The position numbers and the translations under genes are program-made. Below the pieces are notes generated by a model. That model was not told the DNA's origin and did not search any database. It saw only the letters and a list, made by a program, of their open reading frames with translations. From an uncultured Planctomycetota bacterium (GTDB lineage Bacteria; Planctomycetota; Planctomycetia; Gemmatales; HRBIN36), in assembly GCA_937944855.1 (NCBI GenBank), contig CALFAY010000010.1, positions 1 through 64,000 on the forward strand: a stretch of DNA of 64,000 bases, in the 5' to 3' direction. Numbering within the stretch: position 1 is the first letter of the stretch; each line of letters begins with the position of its first letter. Shown in pieces: positions 8,738 to 16,826 of this stretch.

Positions 8738-9760
8738 ATGGGGGTTATGGAGCAGGACCTTATCGGATACCTTTTGAACCTCCTGGATGACGACTCGGCT
8801 CAAAACGTCGAGCGGGAATTGCAGCAGTCTGCCGAAGCTCGCCGCAAGCTCACACGGCTGCGCCGCAGCATGGCGCCGCTGGCCTATGACAACGCCCCCC
8901 CGGTTCCGCCGTCCGATCTGGTCTTCAAAACGCTCCGCAAAGTCGCTGAAACCGCCTGCCGTAAGGAAGTGTCTCGAACGGGATTGGCGTCCGGTCGGCA
9001 AGCCGGGCCCAAGGTTCCACTCTCTTCTTCGCCGGCTTCGGGGAAGGCTCGCTGGCGAAGGATTGATGTTTTGATTGCCGCCAGCATCGCCTTGATCGGC
9101 CTGCTCATGGTTCCCCCAGCCATCGTGCTCTTGCGGGAAAGCCAGCACCGTGTGGCTTGCGCCAACAATCTGCGGGAGTTGTACACGGGCCTTTCGACCT
9201 GGGCGGCGGATCATAACAACACGCTGCCCGGCCCGGAACGCGAAGGGCCTTTAGCTCGGGCCGGGGTCGTCATGGTCCGGCTCCACGACGGGCAGTTGCT
9301 GGGCAGTCCCCGGCAGGCCAACTGTCCCGCCAATCAGGTCCGCAATCCTCCGCACATCCCTTCCGCCCGCGAACTGGAACGCCTGTTTGAATGCAATCGA
9401 GCTTCCTATGAGCAACTGGTGCGGCGCATGGGAGGCTGCTACTCGTACCACTTGGGCTACGTCCGTCCCGAGACGAACAGCCTGGAGCGAGTGTCCTTTG
9501 AATGCGACAAGCTGACGCCGATCCTGGCCGACCGTCCCCCGCGCCCCGAGGAAGGTCCGGGCTGGAACGCCCGCAACAGTCCCAATCACGCAGGCCGGGG
9601 CCAAAACGTCCTGAAGGTCGGCGGCAACGTCCAGTTCGTCACCAGCCGCTATCTCGACGGCGACGACATCTACCTCAACCGCAAGCGCCGTTGCCGGGCC
9701 GGGGAAGCACCCAACGACAACGTACTAGGCCCCAGCGAAACGCCGCCTCTGTCCGACTGA
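8738..9760 (+). CDS. anti-sigma-like membrane protein with a DUF1559-type (H-X9-DG) outer domain
   Basis: A 340-residue protein. Residues 1-75 are small and helical, with a LDDDSAQNVERELQQSAEARRKL stretch (here residues about 13-35) like anti-sigma factor N-termini, but without the zinc-binding HxxxCxxC. A single hydrophobic segment at about 110-135 is followed by SQHRVACANNLRELYTGLSTWAADHN, which resembles the region after the helix in DUF1559 pilin-like proteins. Near residues 285-310 NSPNHAGRGQNVLKVGGNVQFV matches the H-X9-DG style C-terminal motif of that family. The gene begins one base after the sigma factor stop, with GGAG just upstream, so translation is coupled. The layout suggests an anti-sigma factor with an outer sensor domain derived from the pilin-like family; this role is inferred. 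Confidence 0.6.
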   Translation: MGVMEQDLIGYLLNLLDDDSAQNVERELQQSAEARRKLTRLRRSMAPLAYDNAPPVPPSDLVFKTLRKVAETACRKEVSRTGLASGRQAGPKVPLSSSPASGKARWRRIDVLIAASIALIGLLMVPPAIVLLRESQHRVACANNLRELYTGLSTWAADHNNTLPGPEREGPLARAGVVMVRLHDGQLLGSPRQANCPANQVRNPPHIPSARELERLFECNRASYEQLVRRMGGCYSYHLGYVRPETNSLERVSFECDKLTPILADRPPRPEEGPGWNARNSPNHAGRGQNVLKVGGNVQFVTSRYLDGDDIYLNRKRRCRAGEAPNDNVLGPSETPPLSD

Positions 9761-9792
9761 CGCACTGACGACACGAGCACGTCTTCGCAGTC

Positions 9793-10983
9793 TCAAGCAG
9801 ATTCTTTCGGGCCGGAATCAGTCCGCTTGCCAGATACGTTTCGGTGCATCTGAAGCAGCCCGGCGGCGTAGTTGACCAGATCGCCGCGACGCAAGGACAC
9901 ATCCACCAGCGGAGCATAGTCGCCGATCCGCTGGCACATCTCGACCAGAGGTGGACAGGAAAGATGCCGTTGGTCCGCCTGGGCGAGGTATCGGCTGTAG
10001 GCGGCAATGGCTTCACGGGTCCGACCGATGCGGTCCAGAAGCATCACCAGCACTTGAGCAGGATAGGTGCCGACGTTTTCTGGATCAGCCGCTTCCGCCT
10101 TGGTTCGAAAATGCTCGATGCCTTCTTCGATGTCGCGCCCCAGCAGGACCTTCAGGTAGATCGCATAATCGCGGTACTGATCCTCGAACGGCGGGTCCGT
10201 GTGATAGCGAAAACGGGGCGAGAGCCGTTCGCCATAAATGCACAGGTCCAACGCCAACTCCAATTCCTCGCACGGCGGCAGTTGCAGGCTGTATTGCGTC
10301 ACCGCTCCGAGGTGCGAAACGTCCACATGGTAGAATTCCTCCCCCGGCGACCAATTGAGACTCTGGACCAGTTCGGGAATGGAAATGTCTTCGGAAACGT
10401 GTTCGCCGCGTTCGCTCAGTTCCGCCTTGAGCCGTTCCCTCAGTTCAGCGTGCAAGGCCCGGATCAGCCGTTTGACGCAATGGTCCCGCACGTCCGGGGG
10501 CATGTTGAAGGCCTGGCCGACCGCCGTGATCGCCGAACAGATGCCGTAACGGGCCAGAAGCAGATCAAAGCCCCGTCGCGGACTGACTCCCTCGTGGAAA
10601 CCGATCTCGATGGCCTGCTGAGCGGCTTCGTCCTGCGTCGGCTCGATGCGGTCAATGGCGGCAACGATCGGCTCATGCTCGCCGATCATGCGAAAGTACG
10701 GCCAGGCCGAGGCGAGGTCGTTCTGCTCCAAAAACAATTGGCCGACCGTCCGAGCGGCTTCGCGGATGGCCTCCTCATAGGGCGCGATCTTTTCCGAAGG
10801 GATCTGCTCGCTGCCCACATGGATCGCTGGCAATCCCAACTCAATCCGCTTGGCTAACACCAGACCGTAGAACAGGCCGTGATAGTCCTTCCGTTCTCTC
10901 AGAGCGTCGCAGAGGCGTTGGACGGCTTTGGCCGGTCCGTGAGTCCGAAGTTGATTCTCCAGTTCTTCGTAGATGGATTGCAT
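9793..10983 (-). CDS. hypothetical alpha-helical (TPR-like) protein, 396 aa
   Basis: No known family is recognised. The protein is cytosolic in character, with no signal peptide or membrane segment, and is largely helical. Helix pairs around residues 95-125 (VGQLFLEQNDLASAWPYFRM) and 310-345 (RIGRTREAIAAYSRYLAQ) have TPR-like spacing. The ATG at 10983 was chosen because GCGAGGCGTTC stands directly upstream, a good ribosome binding site; the frame continues to a GTG at 11076 that has none and would overlap the divergent rimO transcript region. It converges with the anti-sigma-like gene, stops 32 bases apart. It looks like a conserved planctomycete protein, possibly a scaffold, but no function can be given. 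Confidence 0.65.
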   Translation of the reverse strand: MQSIYEELENQLRTHGPAKAVQRLCDALRERKDYHGLFYGLVLAKRIELGLPAIHVGSEQIPSEKIAPYEEAIREAARTVGQLFLEQNDLASAWPYFRMIGEHEPIVAAIDRIEPTQDEAAQQAIEIGFHEGVSPRRGFDLLLARYGICSAITAVGQAFNMPPDVRDHCVKRLIRALHAELRERLKAELSERGEHVSEDISIPELVQSLNWSPGEEFYHVDVSHLGAVTQYSLQLPPCEELELALDLCIYGERLSPRFRYHTDPPFEDQYRDYAIYLKVLLGRDIEEGIEHFRTKAEAADPENVGTYPAQVLVMLLDRIGRTREAIAAYSRYLAQADQRHLSCPPLVEMCQRIGDYAPLVDVSLRRGDLVNYAAGLLQMHRNVSGKRTDSGPKESA

Positions 10984-11125
10984 GAACGCCTCGCGGGTGG
11001 AAGGAACGTCTCCGGCGGGATCGGCCTCGGCGGCTTGTCTTGTCCGGCCCGATGCCAAGCCCATAATAACATGCACGGCTTCAGCTTTTCTATGGACCCG
11101 CCGTTGTTCAAGAGATCAACAAGAT

Positions 11126-12481
11126 ATGCCTGAGGTTTCCAAGCCGACGCTGGCCTTTGTCAGTCTCGGTTGCGCCAAGAACCTAGTGGACTCGGAGCGA
11201 ATGCTCGGTCGGCTGGCCCAGGATGGCTACCTGCTGACGCCGGAGGCTGATGGGGCCGATGTCGTGGTCATCAACACCTGCGGCTTCATCGAGGCGTCTC
11301 GGCAGGAGTCGCTGGGCGTCATCCGCGAGATGGTCGATCTGAAGCAGCGGGGCCGGGTGCGGGCCGTGGTCGTCGCCGGCTGCCTGGCCGAGCGGGAACG
11401 GGAAAAGCTGCTTGACGAGGTGCCCGGTGTGGATCATCTCGTTGGCGTCTTTGGCCGCGAAGAGATCGTAGACGTTTGCAATCGGCTTCTCGATGGCCGA
11501 CACGAACAGCGGACGCTCTTCCGACCCGCGGCCGTGCGGGCCATGAACGACCAGGCCCGCCTGCGGATCACGCCCCGGCATTACGCCTACCTGAAAATCT
11601 CTGAAGGGTGCGACCGCCTCTGCACGTTCTGCTCGATCCCGAGTATGCGGGGCAAACACGTCTCTAAGCCTGTCGAGCAGATCATGGACGAAGCCCGGGA
11701 ATTGATCGCCGACGGCGTCCGCGAACTGATCCTCGTCGCTCAGGACACGACCTATTACGGCCTCGACCTGTACGGCGAGGTCCGGCTGGCGGAATTGCTG
11801 CGGCAGTTGGACCGGCTCGACGGTCTGGACTGGATCCGCATCCTGTACGCCTATCCGATGTACTTCACGGACGACCTTGTGCAAACGCTGGCCGATGCCA
11901 GGAAGATTCTGCCCTACCTCGACATTCCGCTTCAGCACATCAACGACAAGGTGCTGCGGCGGATGCAGCGGCGGGTCAATCGGCACGAAACCGAGACGCT
12001 GTTGAATCGGCTGCGATCCGCCATTCCGCAACTGGTGCTGCGGACGACGTTCATCGTCGGCTTCCCCGGCGAAACCGAGGTGCAGTTCCAAGAGCTTTGC
12101 GACTTCGTGCGGGAAACCCGATTTGAGCGTGTTGGCGTGTTCACCTATTCCTTCGAGCCGAACACGCCATCGGCCCGGCTCGACGGGCATCTGCCCGAAG
12201 AAGTCAAGCAGGAGCGGCGGTACCGGCTCATGGAGATTCAACAGGCTAATGCCTTCGCCTGGAGCGCGGAACAGGTCGGCAAGGAGTTGGATGTACTCGT
12301 GGATGGTCCCGACTCCGAAGCCCCTGGCTGCTTCATCGGCCGATCCTATGCGGACGCCCCGGACATCGACGGCATCGTTCGTCTCAAGGGGAAGCGTTTG
12401 GCTGTCGGCGACCTGGTTCGGACCAAGATCACCGGAGCGGACGGCTACGACCTGTATGGTCGGGCCTTGGCGGTACGTTGA
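11126..12481 (+). CDS. rimO: ribosomal protein S12 methylthiotransferase RimO
   Basis: A 451-residue radical SAM enzyme that adds a methylthio group to Asp88 (E. coli numbering) of ribosomal protein S12. The N-terminal methylthiotransferase domain has its three cluster cysteines in SLGCAKN (Cys16), INTCGFIE and VAGCLAER. The radical SAM motif CDRLCTFC is at residues 162-169, and a C-terminal TRAM domain begins near 385. The SLGCAKNxVDSE start and the EGCDRLCTFC context identify RimO rather than MiaB. The ATG at 11126 begins the conserved region; upstream ORF sequence to 10973 is not part of the family. It heads a run rimO-pgsA-oxidoreductase-acyltransferase on the plus strand. Confidence 0.96.
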   Translation: MPEVSKPTLAFVSLGCAKNLVDSERMLGRLAQDGYLLTPEADGADVVVINTCGFIEASRQESLGVIREMVDLKQRGRVRAVVVAGCLAEREREKLLDEVPGVDHLVGVFGREEIVDVCNRLLDGRHEQRTLFRPAAVRAMNDQARLRITPRHYAYLKISEGCDRLCTFCSIPSMRGKHVSKPVEQIMDEARELIADGVRELILVAQDTTYYGLDLYGEVRLAELLRQLDRLDGLDWIRILYAYPMYFTDDLVQTLADARKILPYLDIPLQHINDKVLRRMQRRVNRHETETLLNRLRSAIPQLVLRTTFIVGFPGETEVQFQELCDFVRETRFERVGVFTYSFEPNTPSARLDGHLPEEVKQERRYRLMEIQQANAFAWSAEQVGKELDVLVDGPDSEAPGCFIGRSYADAPDIDGIVRLKGKRLAVGDLVRTKITGADGYDLYGRALAVR

Positions 12482-12502
12482 AACCTGCGGAGAATGGACA
12501 CA

Positions 12503-13108
12503 ATGGCACAGGCTCCCCCGACCTCGGCTCCGCCAGGCTCCTCGCAAGCCCTCTGGACGATTCCCAACCTCCTGACCTTCCTCCGCATCGGCCTGTCCGT
12601 GGTGCTTTTCGTTCTGATTGCGATGGAACAATGGCTGGGGGGGCTGATCGTCTTCGCCGTCGCCGCCGTGACCGACTGGCTGGACGGGTTCATCGCCCGG
12701 GGCTACGCTCAGGGCAGTTCCCTGGGCCGCAATCTGGATCCGCTGGCCGACAAGATCCTCATCCTCGGGGCCTACATCTTTCTGCTGCCCTTCCAGGAAT
12801 CGGGGCTGGCTGCCTGGATGGTGGTCGTGGTCGTGCTGCGGGAGTTGATCGTCACCGGAGCGCGTAGTTTCCTGGAAGGCCAGAACGTGAAGTTCGGGGC
12901 CGACTGGTTCGGCAAGCTGAAGATGGTCTTGCAATGCGTCGCCCTGATCGTCATGCTCGCCTTCCTGTGGCAGGAGCAGCCCGAATGGCTGAAGCTGCCG
13001 CGGGACGTGATCCTGTACCTCATGGTGGCAGCGACGGTGCTGAGCGGGTTGCAGTACCTTGTGAAGTTCCGAGCGGAAATGCAGCGGGTGATCGGCTCGA
13101 CCTCGTGA
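12503..13108 (+). CDS. pgsA: CDP-diacylglycerol-glycerol-3-phosphate 3-phosphatidyltransferase
   Basis: A 201-residue CDP-alcohol phosphatidyltransferase that makes phosphatidylglycerophosphate, the committed step to phosphatidylglycerol. The family motif DGxxAR-X8-G-X3-D-X3-D is complete at about residues 57-81 (DGFIARGY...GRNLDPLAD). Four or more membrane segments are visible (residues about 25-55, 82-105, 140-160, 170-190). IPNLLTFLRI near the start is typical of PgsA. I chose the ATG at 12503 because the GGAGA at 12489-12493 sits 10 bases upstream; the ATG at 12494 directly abuts that element and cannot use it. The gene starts 21 bases after rimO and is probably in the same transcript. 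Confidence 0.9.
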   Translation: MAQAPPTSAPPGSSQALWTIPNLLTFLRIGLSVVLFVLIAMEQWLGGLIVFAVAAVTDWLDGFIARGYAQGSSLGRNLDPLADKILILGAYIFLLPFQESGLAAWMVVVVVLRELIVTGARSFLEGQNVKFGADWFGKLKMVLQCVALIVMLAFLWQEQPEWLKLPRDVILYLMVAATVLSGLQYLVKFRAEMQRVIGSTS

Positions 13109-13193
13109 ACCAAATCGGCGAGACAGCGCTGAGTGGTCCTCGTAAGAGGGTGCGTCGGAACCGCCTGACCGCAGAAACTTGACGGAGGAGGTC

Positions 13194-14240
13194 ATGCCCC
13201 TGGGATTCGCCATCGTCGGTTGCGGCATGATCGCCCGGTTTCACGCCCGGGCCATTGGGGAACTGCCCGAAGCCCGCCTCGTCGCCCTGGTCAGCCGGAA
13301 TCCCGCCCATGCCGAGGCGGTCATGGAAGCCGGTGGGGTCCGCTGTCCCGTTTTTTCCGACGTGCGGGAAATGCTGAAGCGGCCCGAAGTGGATGTCGTG
13401 GTCGTCTGCACGCCCAGCGGGGCGCACCTGGAGCCGGCCGTTGCCGCCGCTGAAGCCGGCCGTCACGTCGTCGTCGAGAAGCCGCTGGAGATCACCCTGG
13501 AACGCTGCGACCGCATGATCGAAGCCTGCGACCGAAACGGCGTCCGGCTCTGCACCATCTTTCCTTCCCGCTTCGCCGATGCCAACATGGTCCTGAAACG
13601 GGCCGTCGAGTCGGGCCGCTTCGGCAGGTTGACCCTGGGCGAGACGACTTGCAAATGGTGGCGTCCGCAGTCGTACTACGACGAGGGCGGATGGAAGGGA
13701 ACGCTGGCCCTGGACGGCGGCGGAGCGTTGATGAATCAAGCCATCCACAACGTCGATCTGCTCTTGTGGATGATGGGGCCGGTGCGATCGCTGGCCGGGT
13801 TCACCGCCATGCTTGCCCACGAACGGATCGAAGTCGAGGACACCGCCGTTGCCTGTCTGCGCTTTGCCAACGGGGCCTTGGGCGTGATCCAGGCCGCGAC
13901 CAGCATCTATCCCGGTCTGCCGAAGACCATCGCCCTCCACGGCGACAAGGGCAGCGTTGTCGTCGAGCAAGAAGACGTCCTGAAATGGGAGTTCACGCCA
14001 GAAACCGAGGAAGATCGGCGCATCCGTGAGCGCTTCGCCCAGAAGGTTGGGGCGTCGGGCGGAGCCAGCAACCCGGCGGCGATTTCCCATGAGTATCATC
14101 GCCGCCAGTTGGCCGACTTCGTCGAAGCCATTCATACCCATCGTCCGCCCCTGGTGGATGGCCGGGAAGGCCGACGGGCCGTCGAAGTGATCCTGGCCAT
14201 CTACCGCTCGGCCCAGACGGGGCGAGTGGTCGAATTGTGA
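13194..14240 (+). CDS. Gfo/Idh/MocA-family oxidoreductase
   Basis: A 348-residue NAD(P)-dependent oxidoreductase of the glucose-fructose oxidoreductase / inositol dehydrogenase / MocA family. The N-terminal Rossmann fold starts with FAIVGCGMIARFHARAI, and the cofactor and active-site EKP motif is in HVVVEKPLEI near residue 97. The C-terminal alpha/beta domain carries GGGALMNQAIHNVDLLLWMMG (residues about 178-198), whose GGxxxxxxIHxxD pattern includes the catalytic His. The start at 13194 has a strong GGAGGAGG 3 bases upstream, overriding the TTG at 13179. Members act on sugars, inositols or UDP-sugars; the neighbours (acyltransferase, pgsA) hint at envelope sugar work, but this is only context. 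Confidence 0.9.
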   Translation: MPLGFAIVGCGMIARFHARAIGELPEARLVALVSRNPAHAEAVMEAGGVRCPVFSDVREMLKRPEVDVVVVCTPSGAHLEPAVAAAEAGRHVVVEKPLEITLERCDRMIEACDRNGVRLCTIFPSRFADANMVLKRAVESGRFGRLTLGETTCKWWRPQSYYDEGGWKGTLALDGGGALMNQAIHNVDLLLWMMGPVRSLAGFTAMLAHERIEVEDTAVACLRFANGALGVIQAATSIYPGLPKTIALHGDKGSVVVEQEDVLKWEFTPETEEDRRIRERFAQKVGASGGASNPAAISHEYHRRQLADFVEAIHTHRPPLVDGREGRRAVEVILAIYRSAQTGRVVEL

Positions 14241-14269
14241 CATGGCCTGGTCACGGAGGACAGGACCAG

Positions 14270-15187
14270 ATGGCCAAAGCGCGAAACCTTCTAGTCGATT
14301 ACTGCGTTTATCTCGCCGTCCGACTGGCCGTCTGCGTTCTGCAAGCCCTGCCCTACCCGGCGGGTCGAAGCCTGATGCGGCTGGCGGCGCGGCTTGCGTA
14401 TCTGGTGGACAAACGCCATCGGGAAGTGGCCCTGGACAATCTGCGTCAGGCCTTTCCGGGGCGATTCTCCGAAGACGAATTACGGCGACTCGTCCTCCAC
14501 GTCTATCGGCATTTCGCAACGATGCTGGTCGAAATGGTGCATCTGCCCCGGAAGATGTGCCCCAACACCTGGCGACGCTACGTCGAATTGGAAAACGGCG
14601 AAGTTCTGGTTCGAGCCTTGCTTTCGGGCCGGCCCGTGCTCTTGGTGACGGGACACTACGGCAACTGGGAGATGGGCGGATATGTGCTGGCGCTGTTTGG
14701 TTTTCGCAGTCATGCCATCGCCAGGCCGCTCGACAATCCGTTTCTGGACCGCTATCTGCGGCGGTTTCGGGAACGGACCGGCCAGCGGCTGATCGCCAAG
14801 AAGGGCGAGTTTGAACTGATCGAGCAAGTGCTCCACCGCCGGGGGCTGCTCTGTACGCTTGGCGATCAGGACGCCGGGCAACGCGGCTTGTTCGTGGACT
14901 TCTTCGGACGACCCGCTTCGACGCACAAGGCGATGGCCGTTCTCGCTCTTGAATACCAGACGGAAGTGCTGGTCGCCGTCGCTCGTAAGATCGGCGAGCC
15001 GATGCGGTATCGGATCGAAGTCGGTTGCCATATCCCGGCAGAGGAATTGCGGAAATACTCCACAGCAGAATTGACGCAAGAGATGACGAACGCCCTGGAA
15101 CGGCTCATTCGGCGGGACGTGACGCAGTATTTCTGGCTGCATCGGCGGTGGAAGCATCAGCCGCAGCGTCGCCGTCGTGCAGCCTGA
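14270..15187 (+). CDS. LpxL/HtrB-type lysophospholipid acyltransferase
   Basis: A 305-residue member of the lipid A acyltransferase family, which transfers acyl chains from acyl-ACP to Kdo-lipid A or related lipids at the inner membrane. The HX4E catalytic motif is in TGHYGNWEMGG (residues about 127-137). A hydrophobic N-terminus (about 12-45) anchors it, and DQDAG (about 213) and the HRRWKHQP ending are typical. The ATG at 14270 has GGAGG about 10 bases upstream; the earlier ATG at 14243 is out of frame. The final 83 bases overlap, head to head, the 3' end of the minus-strand histidine kinase gene. Together with the LptB-like ATPase at 1.2-2.3 kb it suggests a lipid A-type outer membrane. 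Confidence 0.88.
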   Translation: MAKARNLLVDYCVYLAVRLAVCVLQALPYPAGRSLMRLAARLAYLVDKRHREVALDNLRQAFPGRFSEDELRRLVLHVYRHFATMLVEMVHLPRKMCPNTWRRYVELENGEVLVRALLSGRPVLLVTGHYGNWEMGGYVLALFGFRSHAIARPLDNPFLDRYLRRFRERTGQRLIAKKGEFELIEQVLHRRGLLCTLGDQDAGQRGLFVDFFGRPASTHKAMAVLALEYQTEVLVAVARKIGEPMRYRIEVGCHIPAEELRKYSTAELTQEMTNALERLIRRDVTQYFWLHRRWKHQPQRRRRAA

Positions 15188-16826
15188 GAGCGCCGTTCGG
15201 ATCGGCCCAACGGTCCGCCACGGGAAGCCGCATCCGCATCGTCGTTCCGCTCAAGGGCGCGGTGACGATTTCCAAGCCTCCCCCGTGTCCCTCCAGGACG
15301 GTGCGGACGAAGGCCAGCCCCAGGCCCATGCCGGTTGAGAGACCGTGGTACAGGGCGTTGTTCTGCTTGGTAGTGAAGTGCGTTTCCGTGCAGCGTTGCC
15401 GCACTTCGTCGGTCATGCCGATGCCGTTGTCCTCGACTTCCACGAGAGCTTCCCCGTTCTGGCGTCGGGTCCGCAGCACGATGAGTCCTTTCCAGGCAGC
15501 CGCTTCGATGAGCCGTTTCCGTCGCTGCTCCTCGTCCAGGCTCGGGTCGCTGCGGGCCTGTTCCCGGACGTGGTTCCGCATCTCGAAGACGGCATCGCGG
15601 GCATTGAAGAGCAAGTTTTCCACCGCTTGAGACAAATGCGAGGGGTCCCCGAGAACGATCAGCGGCTCGGGAGCCAGATCGAGTCGCACTTCGATTTTCC
15701 ACTTCTGCTCGGCCATGTCGGCCCAGGTGCGGAATGCATCGCGGAGCAGTTCGTTGAGATCGAGGCGGGTCGTGACCGAGCGGCTGGGATCGCGGCGGAC
15801 GGTCTTGAGGATGAGTTGCAGGCGATCTGTGACCGTGTTGAGGGTGTCGCCGATCTCCTGCAAGCCCTGACGCACCTGCGGATCAAGATTCTGCGCGGCG
15901 AGGCAGCGGCGGATCAGATCGGTGGGGCGGACCAGCAGATTCTTGATGTTATGAGCGTAGGATCCAGCCATGATGCCGACGCCGGCAAAGATCTGCGATT
16001 TGATTTCCAGGGCGCGTTGCTCGGCGGCCTGAGCGGCGAGGCGCTGCTCCAGGAGTTGTCTTTCGGCCTCGGCTCGATGATGCTCAGCCTCTTCCCGGCG
16101 TAGTTGATTCTCCAGGGCGACTTTCTCCGCATGTTCGATCTGTTGCTGAGCCAGCAAAGCTTGGATTTCCCGCTGGCGTTCCCGACGAAGAGCGAACCAG
16201 GCCCAGGCGGTCGAGAGCAACACTCCGGCCACGGCGGCCAGCGACAGCCACAACAGCAGGCGTTGCCGCTGGGCTTCTTCCTCCTGTCGGCGGTTGTAGG
16301 CGTGAAGCTGATAGGCGACGTGGATGACGACGCGGGGCTCGGACGGACCTAAAAGCGGATACGTAAACTCCGCCACCTGACCCAACGGCCGAGGTCGCGG
16401 CAGACCGGATTCCCAGACGACCGCTCGATCCGGTAGGATCAGCCGCAATTCGTAGATGATCGGAAACAGGGGAAGTTGTTCGGCCCACAGGCGCGTGGGA
16501 CGTCCCAGAGCGGCGAGATGTTCCTGCAATTCCTCGGCCCGGACTAGGAGAACTGGATCGTCGGGCGCAGGGGGATCGCCGTTGGAAGGCAGGTGGGCAA
16601 GATAATCGCGCACCAGGTCGGGCAGCGTCTTGCGATGGACGCGGGCCTCTTCGAGCCATTCGCGGAGGGCCTCCCGGTCGGCCTGTCGGGTCAACTGCGA
16701 GCGGGTGTACAGGGCGTAAGTCAGGGCCGCCAGCACCAGCAGAAGCAGCAGCAGCGGCGGCACCAGCCCGAGCAGAAGCCGACGGGAAACGGGCGGCGGT
16801 TTAAAAGTCAGCGGAGCTTCGTCCAT
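15105..16826 (-). CDS. membrane sensor histidine kinase
   Basis: A 573-residue kinase. One membrane segment at about residues 16-40 and a second at about 190-212 enclose a 150-residue outer domain. A long coiled coil (about 215-280, rich in Gln, Glu and Arg) leads to the dimerisation helix with the phospho-acceptor His292 in SYAHNIKNLLVRP. The ATPase domain follows: N box NLLFNARDAV, G1 VEDNGIGM, F box THFTTK, G2 GMGLGLAFVRTVLEGHGG. The N box resembles NtrB-type kinases. The start overlaps the end of the preceding binding-protein-like gene by 26 bases, so the two are translationally coupled. No response regulator is adjacent. Its Ala-rich tail overlaps the acyltransferase gene on the other strand. 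Confidence 0.92.
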   Translation of the reverse strand: MDEAPLTFKPPPVSRRLLLGLVPPLLLLLLVLAALTYALYTRSQLTRQADREALREWLEEARVHRKTLPDLVRDYLAHLPSNGDPPAPDDPVLLVRAEELQEHLAALGRPTRLWAEQLPLFPIIYELRLILPDRAVVWESGLPRPRPLGQVAEFTYPLLGPSEPRVVIHVAYQLHAYNRRQEEEAQRQRLLLWLSLAAVAGVLLSTAWAWFALRRERQREIQALLAQQQIEHAEKVALENQLRREEAEHHRAEAERQLLEQRLAAQAAEQRALEIKSQIFAGVGIMAGSYAHNIKNLLVRPTDLIRRCLAAQNLDPQVRQGLQEIGDTLNTVTDRLQLILKTVRRDPSRSVTTRLDLNELLRDAFRTWADMAEQKWKIEVRLDLAPEPLIVLGDPSHLSQAVENLLFNARDAVFEMRNHVREQARSDPSLDEEQRRKRLIEAAAWKGLIVLRTRRQNGEALVEVEDNGIGMTDEVRQRCTETHFTTKQNNALYHGLSTGMGLGLAFVRTVLEGHGGGLEIVTAPLSGTTMRMRLPVADRWADPNGALRLHDGDAAADASTADAARNTASRPAE

